From assembly GCA_022578965.1 (NCBI GenBank), contig MU400519.1, forward strand, positions 310,001 to 374,000: a stretch of DNA of 64,000 nt, in the 5' to 3' direction. The position numbers and the translations under genes were made by a program. Shown here in pieces: positions 46,576 through 57,245 of the stretch. The stretch's first letter is position 1; the number at the start of each line of letters is the position of its first letter. The stretch is from Xylaria sp. FL1777 (lineage: Eukaryota > Ascomycota > Sordariomycetes > Xylariales > Xylariaceae). Under the pieces are notes generated by a model. That model was not told the origin of the DNA. It ran no database searches and worked only from the letters and a program-made list of their open reading frames with translations.

Positions 46576-47074
46576 TGTCTCGTGCGAAGCGAACTAGCTG
46601 CTTGTCGTCGTTGGCCTGGGCTCTTGGGGGCTTTGCGCCAAAGCTCGAACTCGACCCCGGGCCTGGACTTGAAGTGGAAATTGAACTAGGGAGGGCTTTG
46701 GTGCGGGAAGAAAAGAGCGACCGCAAGCTACGACTCGAAGACGATCGGCTGGAGTGTGGTGTGCGTGTTAGCTGGAGGAGGGGTCGCTTGATCTCGGGGG
46801 CAGGCAGCGCCGGCAACTCCTTGTGCAATTGTAATTCTTCAACTTCTTCGACGACTAGTGACTCTTCAGGGGTGAAGATGGGCTGCGCTCTCGTTCTGGA
46901 GCTGCGAAGGCGGAAGGGCGACAAGGCTCGGAAAGGTATACAGCCGGTCGCAGCGACGCACGTGAAGAGAAAAACGAAGAACAAAATAAGCGCGGCCAGG
47001 AAGGTACCTGGAGTAACATGAACACTGAGGAGCGAGATATGGGTGTGCGTGTTCACCGATATCAGCGGCTGCAT
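46412..47074 (-). CDS. overlapping upstream frame with a transmembrane segment (possible 5' part of the membrane-protein gene)
   Basis: A 220-codon frame starts at a genuine ATG (47074). It has a hydrophobic helix TFLAALILFFVFLFTCV at about residues 24-40, then an Arg/Ser/Pro-rich stretch with PIFTPEESLVVEEVEEL and ELPALPAPEIKRPLLQL. It overlaps the first 164 bases of the membrane-protein frame in a different phase. The coding-like part runs to about KQLVRFARD, after which the other frame becomes the convincing one (HCSEVSLDDADF). I found no clear GTRNGT donor to join them by splicing, so a frameshift, sequencing error or unusual intron is possible. It could also be a spurious or independent frame. 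Confidence 0.35.
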   Translation of the reverse strand: MQPLISVNTHTHISLLSVHVTPGTFLAALILFFVFLFTCVAATGCIPFRALSPFRLRSSRTRAQPIFTPEESLVVEEVEELQLHKELPALPAPEIKRPLLQLTRTPHSSRSSSSRSLRSLFSSRTKALPSSISTSSPGPGSSSSFGAKPPRAQANDDKQLVRFARDNDVNALLRGQSGRRRLRDPDVAAAEAPRLPAGAFRLWLLGRDSRRQRRERRQLG

Positions 47075-49467
47075 CGAATTTGCAGACGAGGGGCCTTGAG
47101 TGACGGCTCGTCGTCGAAACCTTTCTCTATGTGGGAGTCTCTTCTGGGGAGTCTCTTCTGGCTATTCTCTTCTGGCTATCTCTTTGACGGATCTGGGTTA
47201 TGTGTCGAGTGCGACGGGATGACGCACGTGGGAATCAAGACGAGAGCGGGTTTTAAAGTATTGCGCTTCACTTTTTGAGTTTCTCGCGCGCGCAACTTAG
47301 GGACACGGGGCTTCTCACACACCACAAACTACCTATTAAACCTAGTTCCTAGTCTTTGGCTAAAGCGACGTTGGCCCGAAGTGTGTCTATCAAAGCTTAA
47401 CAACGGCCCGATGTGGTAGAAAAAGACATATGATAACACTGAGTAGCTGAGAAGGGAGCGACTGGTGACGGTAATGGTGTGACGTCTGGTTTCAAGTGAA
47501 GGCAAGGTGAGGTTGGAGATTGGGCGTCGATATAGCGTAAGGATGTAAAATGCAAAATGGAGAACGAGCTGCGCTGTTTGGCCGACGATGAGCTGTTTGT
47601 TGGAAGAAGAACAGGCAGGTCAGGCAAGTAAGGTATGCAGCAGCAGCGGCGGCGGCGGCAGCGGCAGCGGCATCAACCTGGCGACCAGCTACCTATCTAC
47701 TTACCTACTTACTGTATGTATGTAGGTATTGTATGCACCAGTGTGCCCAGTGTACTATACTTAGATAGGCACTGAGCAAATGAAATCGAGAGGTTGGGGA
47801 ACCCCGCCCGGGATTGCAGCAACGCTGTTCAGCGGGAGAGGGACGGCGCTCGTCCAATCAGCCGCCTCGGCTGGCTGGATCTGGGTCGCTGTGGTGAGAC
47901 CGACTGCAAGGGCGCCCGGGGGTGGCGAAGGTTGCTTGCTTCTAGAGCTTGCAGCTGCGAATCCCTATTGGCTGCTGCCAGCTGGCTAGTGTGCAGACGT
48001 ACCTGGAGTAGACTGTACATGCACCAAGGCACCTATGTAGGTACGATGTACATAACGTGCCAGCCAGGTTGAGGAATCTGAGTGACCCAAAGATCAGACC
48101 GACGAGGTCGAGTAACGAGCTTCGGACTGACTTGTGTGAATCAAGAGTGGCTGTTTGGTCTTACTATAGCTCCGACTATACGACGACACAACAATACGGC
48201 GTTCAATAGTCCCGGATAGGGAGGGGGAGGGGGTTTCAGTAGGGGATGCTTGGTATTATTATATCCATACTCCAGCATTCGCTCCATCTACCCAGGGCCA
48301 TGTAATGGCAAACGTGGTGAACGTGGTGAACGTGGTTCATTCATATCATGACAGGAAGGCTTGCCCAATAAGACGGGACCAAGTCCCTCGTCCGTCTACC
48401 CACCACATTCTACCGGCCATTTCTGATTGGCGCGCACAACCACGACGGTAGGTGACGGATACATGTACTGTGATATCTCCCCATAGGTAGTAGGTACACA
48501 ATACGAGCAGGAGAACAGGAGGCGTGGGTCGTTATCTACGCAGTACCTACAGTAAGTACCTAGGTAACCTTGGTCGTGGGCTGTACCAGTACCTCTCTCT
48601 CTTCTGTTAAGCGATCCTGAGCCCGACACGACTCTTCAACAATCCCATCCAGTCTTGTGCCGTCCCGCCCCTCCTCCTGCATGCACTTAACGCGTCTCTG
48701 CCGACGTATGCATTCAATCAAACGCGCAGATCTGCATGACCCCGCCAATCCCGCCAATCCCGCCTCTTCAACATGTCTTGGCAAACACCACATTTCCTCG
48801 CTATTGGTCGCTGTCGACTCTGCTTCCTCACATGACACCGACTGCAAGTTGAGTCTGAATCGCCGAGAAAGAGGTAAACAAACAACACGCAGTGCGAATC
48901 AGAAGCAGTAAAAAACCACCACAGCCCCAACCATCCGAAAACTGAGCTTCTCAGGAAAGAAGTTTCCATTCAACCATGTTTGCTAGTCCGACCAGGGGCC
49001 GTAGGCTAGAGAAGAGGGAAGGCAAGAAAGCCATCTTGTTTCTGTCTGAAGGGAAAGGGGAACAAGCCGCCTTATATAATCAACGGACACTTCAAAACAG
49101 TCATTAGATACTCGCAATAGGCGGGCGCTATGAGAGTGTGTTCACGTTATAACGAGTGTATCACGACATCAGATGTTGTCCTATAGTATGGAAAATGATA
49201 AGAAGAGGAGGGGGGTAAGGGGGGTTAGAGTAGCCCCGCAATCAACAACATGTGTAAACAATAGCCACCCCTCCCCCCCTTCTGGTCTGATCACCGCCAG
49301 ACTTTTTTATGATTGCCTGCCTATTGCGCTTCAGGTGCTCGGCTAACTGTGCCCTCTTATTTCGTCCCATAGCAGAGGCTCGTACCAAAAGGAGAGAATG
49401 GCCCCAAAGAAAACAAAGAAAAAGTTTCATGCAGACCTTGTATATCAACCCTGAATAGGTAGTCCAC
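47075..49467. other. intergenic, no supported gene
   Basis: This contains promoter DNA of the membrane-protein gene and the 3' flank of the stress-protein gene. A CAG/CGG trinucleotide tract lies at 47638-47671, a repeated ACGTGGTGA word at 48311-48337, and TACCTAGGTA elements near 48555-48568. No domain was recognised in open frames here. Confidence 0.5.
47638..47671. repeat. CAG/CGG trinucleotide repeat
   Basis: About eleven triplets alternate between CAG and CGG (CAGCAGCAGCGGCGGCGG, then CGGCAGCGGCAGCGG) in non-coding DNA, upstream of the membrane-protein gene. Length variation is likely. Confidence 0.85.
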
Positions 49468-51624
49468 CTAGTCGATCCTCGCTGTTTCTAAGCTCCGTGC
49501 CGACGGGTTGGCTAGATTGTTGACTTGCTTCATCGGCGGCGGTTGATATTTGCTCTTCTTACGCAGCCGCTTGCGCGCTACCATGACCGGCACTGAGCTC
49601 TTGGTCACTAGATAATTGGAGAAGGACCCCAAGAGAGTGCTGCAGACTGCATTAGTTTATCATTCGCCGCTGGCAATTGCTCTGTATGCCTTACCCTTTC
49701 AAAGCACTTCTTCCTCGGCTCCCTAGAATTACGAGTGTGGGGTTGACTAGGTCAATAACCTCTGTGATAAGATGCTTGGGATTCTTGCAGTGGATCACCT
49801 CCACAATCACTCGCACTTGGAGTTGTGTCTTGCGTAGCAGCTTCGACACTCTCTCCGTGATGTCGGCAGTCGCTCGTTCTCTTTCCTCTTCGGTCCTACC
49901 CTTGCTCCTCGATCCGGGGGCCGGCGACGATGTGGTGCTACCACCGTCGGTTGCCCGCAGGCGCGGCGAATTGGTTGCTCGACTAAAAGCGAAAGAACTT
50001 GGACTACTACTGCCCTGACTTGCCCGCGCGTTGGCTGCCTTGGCTATCGCATTGACTGCCGCGGCTTGCTCCTTCATGGCTTTCGGGTCGTCGGCAACAA
50101 GACTGCCTGTGTCTACCGAGCCACTGGCTTCCTCATCTATGCAATACATCGCGATGAGGGTATCACCGTCGCGAAGCACTGTTCCAATGGCCCATTCCAG
50201 CGCATGTGTGGACTCGTCGCTCAGATCTGTCGCCACCAGATACTTCCTCAGGCGTCTGTGCTCTTCCTCGGCTTCCTTCTGGATCTTGGGGAACTCGCCC
50301 CGGTAAATGATCCGGATGGAACGGTTTACTTCTGGTGTCGAGATTATGGGAGTTAAAGAGAGCTGGAGGTTTTGTGCGGCCTTGATAGCATTCACGTCGG
50401 CATCCAGGTCAGGGTCAAGCGGTGTCTGCGTGCCCGAGACGGGATCTTGATCAAAGCTGGTGGCTGGCTGAACTACCTGTTTCGTTGATTTAGGCTTTGA
50501 TCTCTCCCCAGTAGGGCTCGTGACTGTAATTGACGGATCGTCAAACAAGGACCTATATTGGGGTTGCACGACTATCTGCTTGCCTGCTCCAATGCTTAGT
50601 CAACTGGTCTTGGCGTTCATCTTAAGAATTACTTACGTTCGTCCTCGACGGCGGCCAGCAGGCTCTTAGCCATCTTGTTTGGGCTGGAATGCTCGTCTTC
50701 TGACTCGGCTCGTGTCGTTAATTTCCTGCCTCTCTGATTTTCCTCGTCCGAGGAATTCGCCGCATCGTCGTCGCTTTCATCCGGTAGCAATTCTCCGTAC
50801 GGACTAAGGTTGTCCTTCGCAATTCGTCCATATCCATCCGAGTCATCTGGTTTCTTACGAGCCAGTGAAGCAAGGCTTGAGCCTCCGTAGATCAGATTGG
50901 CATCTGAAAGGCGCCGATAGGCATTGTTCATGTCGAAAACCTCACCATTATCCAACATTAATGTATTGCTCTGGTTAGGCGGTGAACGTTTGGACGCGCT
51001 CGCGAAAGGTGAGCTCGACCGAAGGGAAAACCTGTTGTTTGGAGACTTGGATTTATTCTTACGAAATGCAAAGGGGCGCCCAGAATCGCCAGGCAGTACT
51101 AGGCTGGAAAGGTCGGATCCGCGGAGGGCCTCGCCGATTGAGCCTGCCCGGGCTGCACCACTCGAACCACGTTTAGGTGGTAAAGCTTGTCCCACATTAG
51201 TTGGCAAAATGTCATGGAACTTGTAAGCAGACGTGAGATCAGTGTTTCTCGAGCTCACGAGGGGTGGTGAACGGGGAGCTAGATCATGGACAGGATTTGA
51301 AGCTGCATCAGACATGCTCCGGTTACGTGTAGTATTGTCAAGAGCCGGCGTTTTGAAAGAAAGTGTGGGAGATGCATGTGTGCTCGAAGGCGTGGGAAGG
51401 GGGCTATCGATGTCGAGCATACTTCGAGTGACTTGTCGCGGCGGCGGCGGGCTGTCGATATCTAGCATGCTGCGAACGGGGGACCTCATGTAAGGGGAGG
51501 GAGATCGCGGCCCAACGGAAGGTGCTCGCCTCGAGGCCTTTGGCATAGACATCAAGCTCTCAATTTCCTTTCGCTCTTCTTCGAGCGCTGCCTCGAGCGA
51601 AATGGGTTGTGGTTTTCCAGCCAT
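49468..51624 (-). CDS. universal stress protein (USP) domain protein with long disordered N-terminus
   Basis: Three exons, 51624-50637, 50583-49695 and 49639-49468, join in phase to 682 aa. The first ~400 residues are Ser/Pro/Asp-rich and apparently disordered. They include two copies of RSMLDIDSP near residues 50 and 67 and many Ser-Pro sites. The USP fold starts at about residue 463 (LRKYLVATDLSDESTHALEW, then DTLIAMYCIDEE) and is split by a Ser/Thr/Gly-rich insert. It ends LVILGSRGRSALKGTLLGSF-SNYL, where the nucleotide-binding pattern G-x2-G-x9-G-S is complete across the last intron. A Lys/Arg-rich tail (RKRLRKKSKYQPPP) follows. The family binds ATP or acts in stress signalling; the fungal members' role is not established. 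The frame closes exactly at every junction. Confidence 0.87.
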
Positions 51625-54306
51625 CGTGCCGTTCCTGTCCGAGACCCTGCTCTTTTTCTTCTCCCGTTATTAGATCGTAAAAGTCACGATGTGATTGTTG
51701 GTTGGCTACAGAGAGAAGCACCCGGGGCTTTGGAAAGCTAGTTTCGATTGTAAGGGGAGATAATAGAACGGACCAGCTAGTCCAATTGCAGCCGTCGAGG
51801 TTGTTGGTCTGCACTTGCTCAGCACTTTTCGAGCGGCCGCGTGACCGGACCCGTGTGGTCAGGAGTAGTCGAGGTAATGGCGCCAATATAATTTTCGTTG
51901 TTGTAAAGGCCAATGGGCAGATATTCCACAGGCTAATGTTATCGCGGAATAATGGTAGGTCGTCTGCAGTGGTAATTGAACAGGCAGAGCATTGTTTGCG
52001 GTTGGGAAGACAGGCTCAGGTCAGGTCAGGCCAGGATGGGGTGCGAAAGGGTATCGCTGTCGCTGTTGAGGTCGTCTCTCGACACGGCACACCTTATGGT
52101 AGGTTGAAGAATTGCGCGTCGCTCATAGCTCTCCCCCAGGAAAAAGTAGTTCGACGGCGCCACGGAGTCGGGAGAAGAAGAGACGTTCGCTGGTCGAATT
52201 GGCAGTCGTCAGCACGGGTCTGAGTTGGAGATGGTGGGGGTGCATTTGGCAGTACCTACTACGTAGGTAGGGTAGGGTAGGTAGGTAGTATGTATACCTA
52301 GGTACCTATATATATCATGAGAAACGGGCTTCAAGAAGGGGGTCCAGGAAGGGGTTCCAGGAAAGGAGGGTTAGGTTAGGTAAGTGAGGAAGTACCTGCC
52401 TACCTCTACGGTCTACGTGAGGCTACCTAGCCCTGTGCTGTACAGAAGACCCGGTGGAATCTGGAAGTGACGAGGAACGTGCCGTCGGGCTTTGTTGTCT
52501 GGCGGCGCTATTTATTAGCGGCAAGTCCTTACCTGGGTAAGGTATGATGTTATACCAAGGTAGCAGGTACCGTGTGTGGAGATTAGCGGGCGGGAGACGG
52601 TGACTGGCGGAGGCAGGGCAGGGAGGGGCAGAGCAAGCAGCCGCCTTCCACGTCTTTAAGGGATGGGGGATGGATGATACCGGCGATGAATGATGACTGA
52701 TGGTTGATGGTGGATGGGATGGTTGGTTGACTGACTGATGGCGTCCGTACGGAGGAGAGATTCGCAGCCACGCACGCATGCACTCACGCATACACGCACA
52801 CACACGGATACACACACGGATACACCGTGCCGGAAGACAAGACAGCTCGGGTGGACTGGCTTCCGGGACTACCTAGGTATACTCGAAGAGGTAATTATCT
52901 CGCTAGGTACCTAACACTAACTGCTCACCCGTTGACTTACAGAGTATGTAGGACAGATGAGGGGAAAGGAGGCGGCAAAGTGGGCGATGTGTAATGAAAT
53001 GAACAGGGCTGAAGTCGATGTGTGTTGACGAAGTGGAACGCTCTCTGCTTGGTTTTCTTGGAGTTTTCTTGATCGGGTATTTGGACTGTCGAGTCTCTGG
53101 CATTACCTACAAATTACTAGGTCATACTACGTGTAACCTCAGGCTGGCTCGGCATACAGGTAGGTACATATGTATGTAGGTAGGTACTTCAACACTGTAC
53201 GTACAGTACGTATGTACATGCCTACAGTACTACGCAGTACGGTACTACAGTATCTCCTACAAGGAAGTGGGTTCCAAGGTTGCAGTTGCGTGACACCCTT
53301 TTTGCACTGTACGCACTCAGTACGTAGGGTTGGACAGGGATTCTTATGTACCGAGACAACTGCAAGATACTGCGTAGTATACATAGGTACGCATAGAAGA
53401 GGATACGAGAGGTTGGCAAAGCCGGATCGAGCTGGATCCAGCACAATGTTGTACATTCAAGCCATCAGCTCCAGATCAGTGGACAAGCATAGTACTCATG
53501 CACACTGTTCATGTCCATTCAAAGGGTACATACGTGCTTGCAGTTCCGACGCGGGAACCACATCGAACCATGCAATAAATCGACTGATGAGCCCATACCA
53601 GGATATTTTATTTTGCCAGCTATCCACAATGAAAACAAATAGCAACTTAGCAACTTGGGTGTACTGCTATGAACCATATCCTGAGCCCGGGGAGGTAGCG
53701 TAAGAGTAATTTGTTGTCTCGGTCCATAATCAAAACGGTCACAGTTCACGCGCGTGTGGCTCTTGAGCAAAATTATAAGCAAGTCTTTTTCATTAGCAGA
53801 TCAAGTTCTATCATAGCAACTTCTGCTTCCTGTTGGGTGTCCTCCCACCGGCAACCTTAAGGGGTATTTTGGTTGAAAACCATGGTGCCGCCACATTCCG
53901 TCCGGTGTGAGGCATCGAGTCCACGAACTGACCGAGCGTAACCATCAAACGCCTGACGACTAAAAACCGAACATCCCAGCCAATGCCTCCCAACAGAGAG
54001 CACAGGGCTTATCAATACATGAAAAGACGTACGCCGAGTTCCCTCATATGCACTGGCAAGATCTCGGCCAACATTGCAGGGGGATCAGCGATGGCTGAAT
54101 ATCCGCCATTGGGAATAAAAAAAATCTGAGAGAAAAATGCACGAGATCGATGTTGCAAACCGCCCGTCGACCGGAGTCGGTACCATCAATAACTTTTCCG
54201 AAACCTGTTTGCAGAAATCAATTATGCCTTAAGAATGAAGCATCAAAGGTATAACCGAAGAAAGAGCACGATAGATAATTTATAGCTCGGTCAAGTAGCA
54301 TTAGAC
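51625..54306. other. 2.7 kb intergenic stretch without supported gene
   Basis: The left part is the GC-rich leader and promoter of the stress-protein gene. A 173-codon plus-strand frame at 51702-52223 is antisense to it and shows no domain. Dense GTAGGTAGG/TACCTAGGTACC elements occur at 52250-52312 and TAGGTAGGTAC at 53157-53190. A CACACA/ACGCAC tract lies near 52770-52825. Positions 53200-54300 hold no recognised gene. Confidence 0.5.
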
Positions 54307-56680
54307 CTAGGCCTTGTCTTCCGCTTTCTCTTCACCACTGGCGCTTTCGCCTCCAGGGGGCTTGTTAGTCTTGACATACTCGTCGTAGACAGCCATCGCC
54401 TCTTCGACCTTGGCACGGAGCTGCGCATCGTCATCCACCCTGGAAATGATTAGAACATGACTGCACACCATCATAGACGTACACTTACAGTTGAACAAGT
54501 TCTGTGTTATCCATCTCTAGAAGCATACCGGTGATCTTGCCAGCAAGTTCGGGCTGAATTGCGGCTATCTTAGGGAAAATGGCTTCGCCCACCATTTGCT
54601 TCTGGTGAGCCGGGTTGCTAGCATGCGCCTGTAGTTGAGATTGGAGGATTGAGCCCTGAGTCAACTCTTGAGGAGCAGAGGTGGCCGGAGCGTTGCCAAT
54701 TTGTTGACTGGGTGCACCACGTCCACCCTGAGTGAACTGGCCGCCTTGTTGACCATTACGGTTGTTTCCTCCACCACGACCAGCCGGGCCACCTTGCCGT
54801 GAGTTAGGTGGGTATCCGGGCATAGCACCGGGGCCCTGCATACCCATATTTCCAGGCATGTTTTGCATGGGTCCACGGGAAGCTGGGACGCCTCTGCCGC
54901 CTCCCAGAGCAGCCTGCTGTGCTTGAGCCATAGCCGCCATGAATTGTGGGTTACCAGGCTGAGCATATGGAGCACCGGGAGGGAACTGTCCAGGGATGTA
55001 CATGTTTGGAGGTATTTGTTGCGGCATAGCTCCGTTTCGGCCGCCTTGAGGAGATCCATAGGCAGGGTTGAATTGACCAGGCCGTCCGCCTTGAACACCC
55101 GGCATACCCATGCCTCCAGGGAAGGGCATTCCGCGGCCGCCTTGGGGGGGGAAGCCGGGCTGCTGGCCGGGGGGGTAGAAGACCGGGGGCTGCATGTAAG
55201 GCTGGGGCATGCCGGCTGCTGCTGCGGCCTGTTGCATCCGGAGCTGATTGCGAGCCTGGATACTAGCCTCAAGCTGGCTTTTTCGAACGTCCTTGCGTTG
55301 GGCCAGGGCCACGTACAATGGCTTGTTATTGAACATGCGCTGGTTCATCTCGGCAACAGCCTTGGTGGCATCATCAGGGTTGGAAAAGCATACGAAGCCA
55401 AATCCCTTACTCTTCCCCAGTTTCTTATCGGTCTTCTTCTCTTTCTTATCACCCTCCTCTTTGCCCTCATCACCTGACTCCTTCTGGTTCTCCTTATCTT
55501 TACCCTGTGTATCTTCTTCTCCTTCCGGAATTGTGTCGCGCATGACCTTCGCTGAAGTGATAGGACCATACTCGGAAAACATCTGGCGCAACTTATCGTC
55601 ATCGACCTCGTCATCCAGATTCTTGATGTATAGATTTACACCCTGGTACTTGTTGGCTTTCTCTTGGCGTGCTGCCTCGTACGATTTGCGTAGCTCCTCC
55701 TCACGCTCATGCTTCTTCTGAGCACGGCCAACGTAAAGATCTTGACCCTGGAAGTCCTTGCCGTTCAGCTCATCGACTGCCTTTGCAGCGCTCTCGTGCG
55801 TGGTGAAGTTGACAAAGCCAAAACCACGAGACTTGCCATCGCTGTCGCGTGCAAGAGAAGAAGAGGTAACATCACCGTATTTCTCAAATAGCTCACGGAA
55901 GTCATCGTCACTGGCATCAGTGCTGATGTTCTTGACGTAAACATTTGTGAAATTGGCCTTCATTTCCTCAAATTTGCTTTGCCGGTCTTTCTTAGGGATG
56001 TGATGGCCAACATATACCTTCTTCTCGTTAAGCAACATTCCGTTGACGTGCTTGATAGCCGCGGCGGCAGCCTCATCAGTCTCGTAGTGAACAAAACCGT
56101 AACCCTTCGAGTTACCAGTCTCGTCCTGGGCAACTTTGCAGCTGAGAATGTTGCCAAAAGCAGCAAACGTATCGTGAAGAGCCTTGTTGTCAATGGCGGC
56201 ATCCAGATTCTTGATGAAAATGTTACCCTGGCCACTTTTGCGCAGATTGGGGTCGCGTTGGGACCACATGATACGGCAAGGACGACCTTTGATCTGGGTG
56301 TAATTAAGCTCATCAAGAGCACGCTCGCCATCGCCAGTGGTGTTGTAGTTGACATAAGCATATCCAAGCGAGCGGCGGGTAACGGCGTCACGGCAAACGC
56401 GGATCGAAGCCACAGAACCTATCTGAGAGAAGAGCTCGAAGAGCATAGCCTCAGTGACTGTAGGGTCAAGCTCTCCGACGTAGAGAGAAGCGGAGGCGGC
56501 GGGGTGAGGGGTTTGAGCCGAGCTGGGAGTCGGGCCAGCGGTGTCAGGCTCGTCGGTGTTCGCGCTAAGAGCGACACTGGTGTCAATGGTGGCAGGTCGC
56601 GCATCACCACCGTTAAGAGAGGTGGTGCTAAGCTCGGCGGCGAGCTGATCAACAGCGCCGGTAGCAGTAGTAGCAGACAT
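54307..56680 (-). CDS. PAB1: polyadenylate-binding protein
   Basis: This encodes the cytoplasmic/nuclear poly(A)-binding protein, which coats mRNA tails, promotes translation and recruits the Pan2-Pan3 nuclease. Two exons, 56680-54489 and 54439-54307 (donor GTAAGT, acceptor TTCCAG), give 774 aa. Four RRM domains start near residues 65 (SLYVGELDP), 153 (GNIFIKNLD), 246 (TNVYVKNIS) and 349 (VNLYIKNLD). Each has RNP1-type motifs such as KGYGFVHY and [11 protein letters not shown]4 carries a ~40-residue acidic/Lys insert (starting [14 protein letters not shown]) before KGFGFVCF. A Pro/Gly/Gln/Met-rich linker leads to the C-terminal MLLE domain ([11 protein letters not shown]), which binds PAM2 peptides such as that of PAN3. 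Exon 2 supplies its last helix and an acidic tail. Confidence 0.96.
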
Positions 56681-56761
56681 GTTGGTGGTGATTAATTGAC
56701 TCGGCTAATCAAACAGAGGTCAGTGGCCAGTACAAAGGGTGGGCGGTTCGAAGTTGCACAA

Positions 56762-57000
56762 CTAAAAAAAAAAAAAAAAAAAACTATTTAGAGAAGCCAC
56801 CTGCAGTTGTTTGCATGGTGCGAGACCAACGAGGGAAAGAAGCCACGGCTTACCAAAGCACTGCGATAGTAGTAATAGAATGAGCCTCTGAATCGACGGA
56901 ATGATCAAGAGACAACAGTGAGGCAGGTAGACAAAGACTGCTATGTTGATGACTACCACAAAAAGAAGTCTTTAGAAGCGAGTAAATGCAACAAACTCAC
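56762..57000 (-). other. PAB1: probable 5'-leader intron of PAB1
   Basis: On the minus strand, AA|GTGAGT at 57000 is a strong donor. A run of 20 T followed by AG (T run 56783-56764, AG at 56763-56762) makes a plausible acceptor, giving a 239-nt intron upstream of the start codon. Another acceptor nearer the ATG (GATTAG, about 56706) is possible. Based on splice signals only. Confidence 0.45.
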
Positions 57001-57114
57001 TTCGAGCCGGGAGGTTCCAGGAGGTACGAGTCGTAGACCTGGTCTGAGAACCCTGTACCAAGGACAGATGTGCGTCGAGATAATACTCAACGGGATCGTG
57101 TCCAGGAGTTGATT

Positions 57115-57245
57115 GAGCAGAGGGAGGGAGATGCGGGCGAGAGAGAAGGAGAGTTGCGAGGGCGGGTGATGTAGGTAGTGGGTAGGTAGGGAGGGAGGTA
57201 GATAGGTGGGTAGATAGGTGGTGTAGATATGGTGGGTAGAGAGGC
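57115..57245. repeat. purine-rich GGTAGGTAGG/GATAGGTGG simple-sequence tract
   Basis: Degenerate 4-bp units (GGTA, GGGA, GATA) repeat across the presumed PAB1 promoter, ending in GTGGTGTAGATATGGTGGG. The same kind of unit recurs at 57512-57548 (GGTAGGTAGGCAGGCAGGCA) further upstream. Confidence 0.7.

Noticed and set aside
51702..52223. 173-codon plus-strand frame upstream of the USP gene
   Set aside because: It lies in the GC-rich leader of the opposite-strand gene, has biased Arg/Val composition and matches no family.
56764..56783. A20 run near PAB1 as the A-rich autoregulatory site known from other PABP genes
   Set aside because: The A run is on the plus strand; the PAB1 transcript reads U there, so Pab1 could not bind it. 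A splice-acceptor tract is the better reading.
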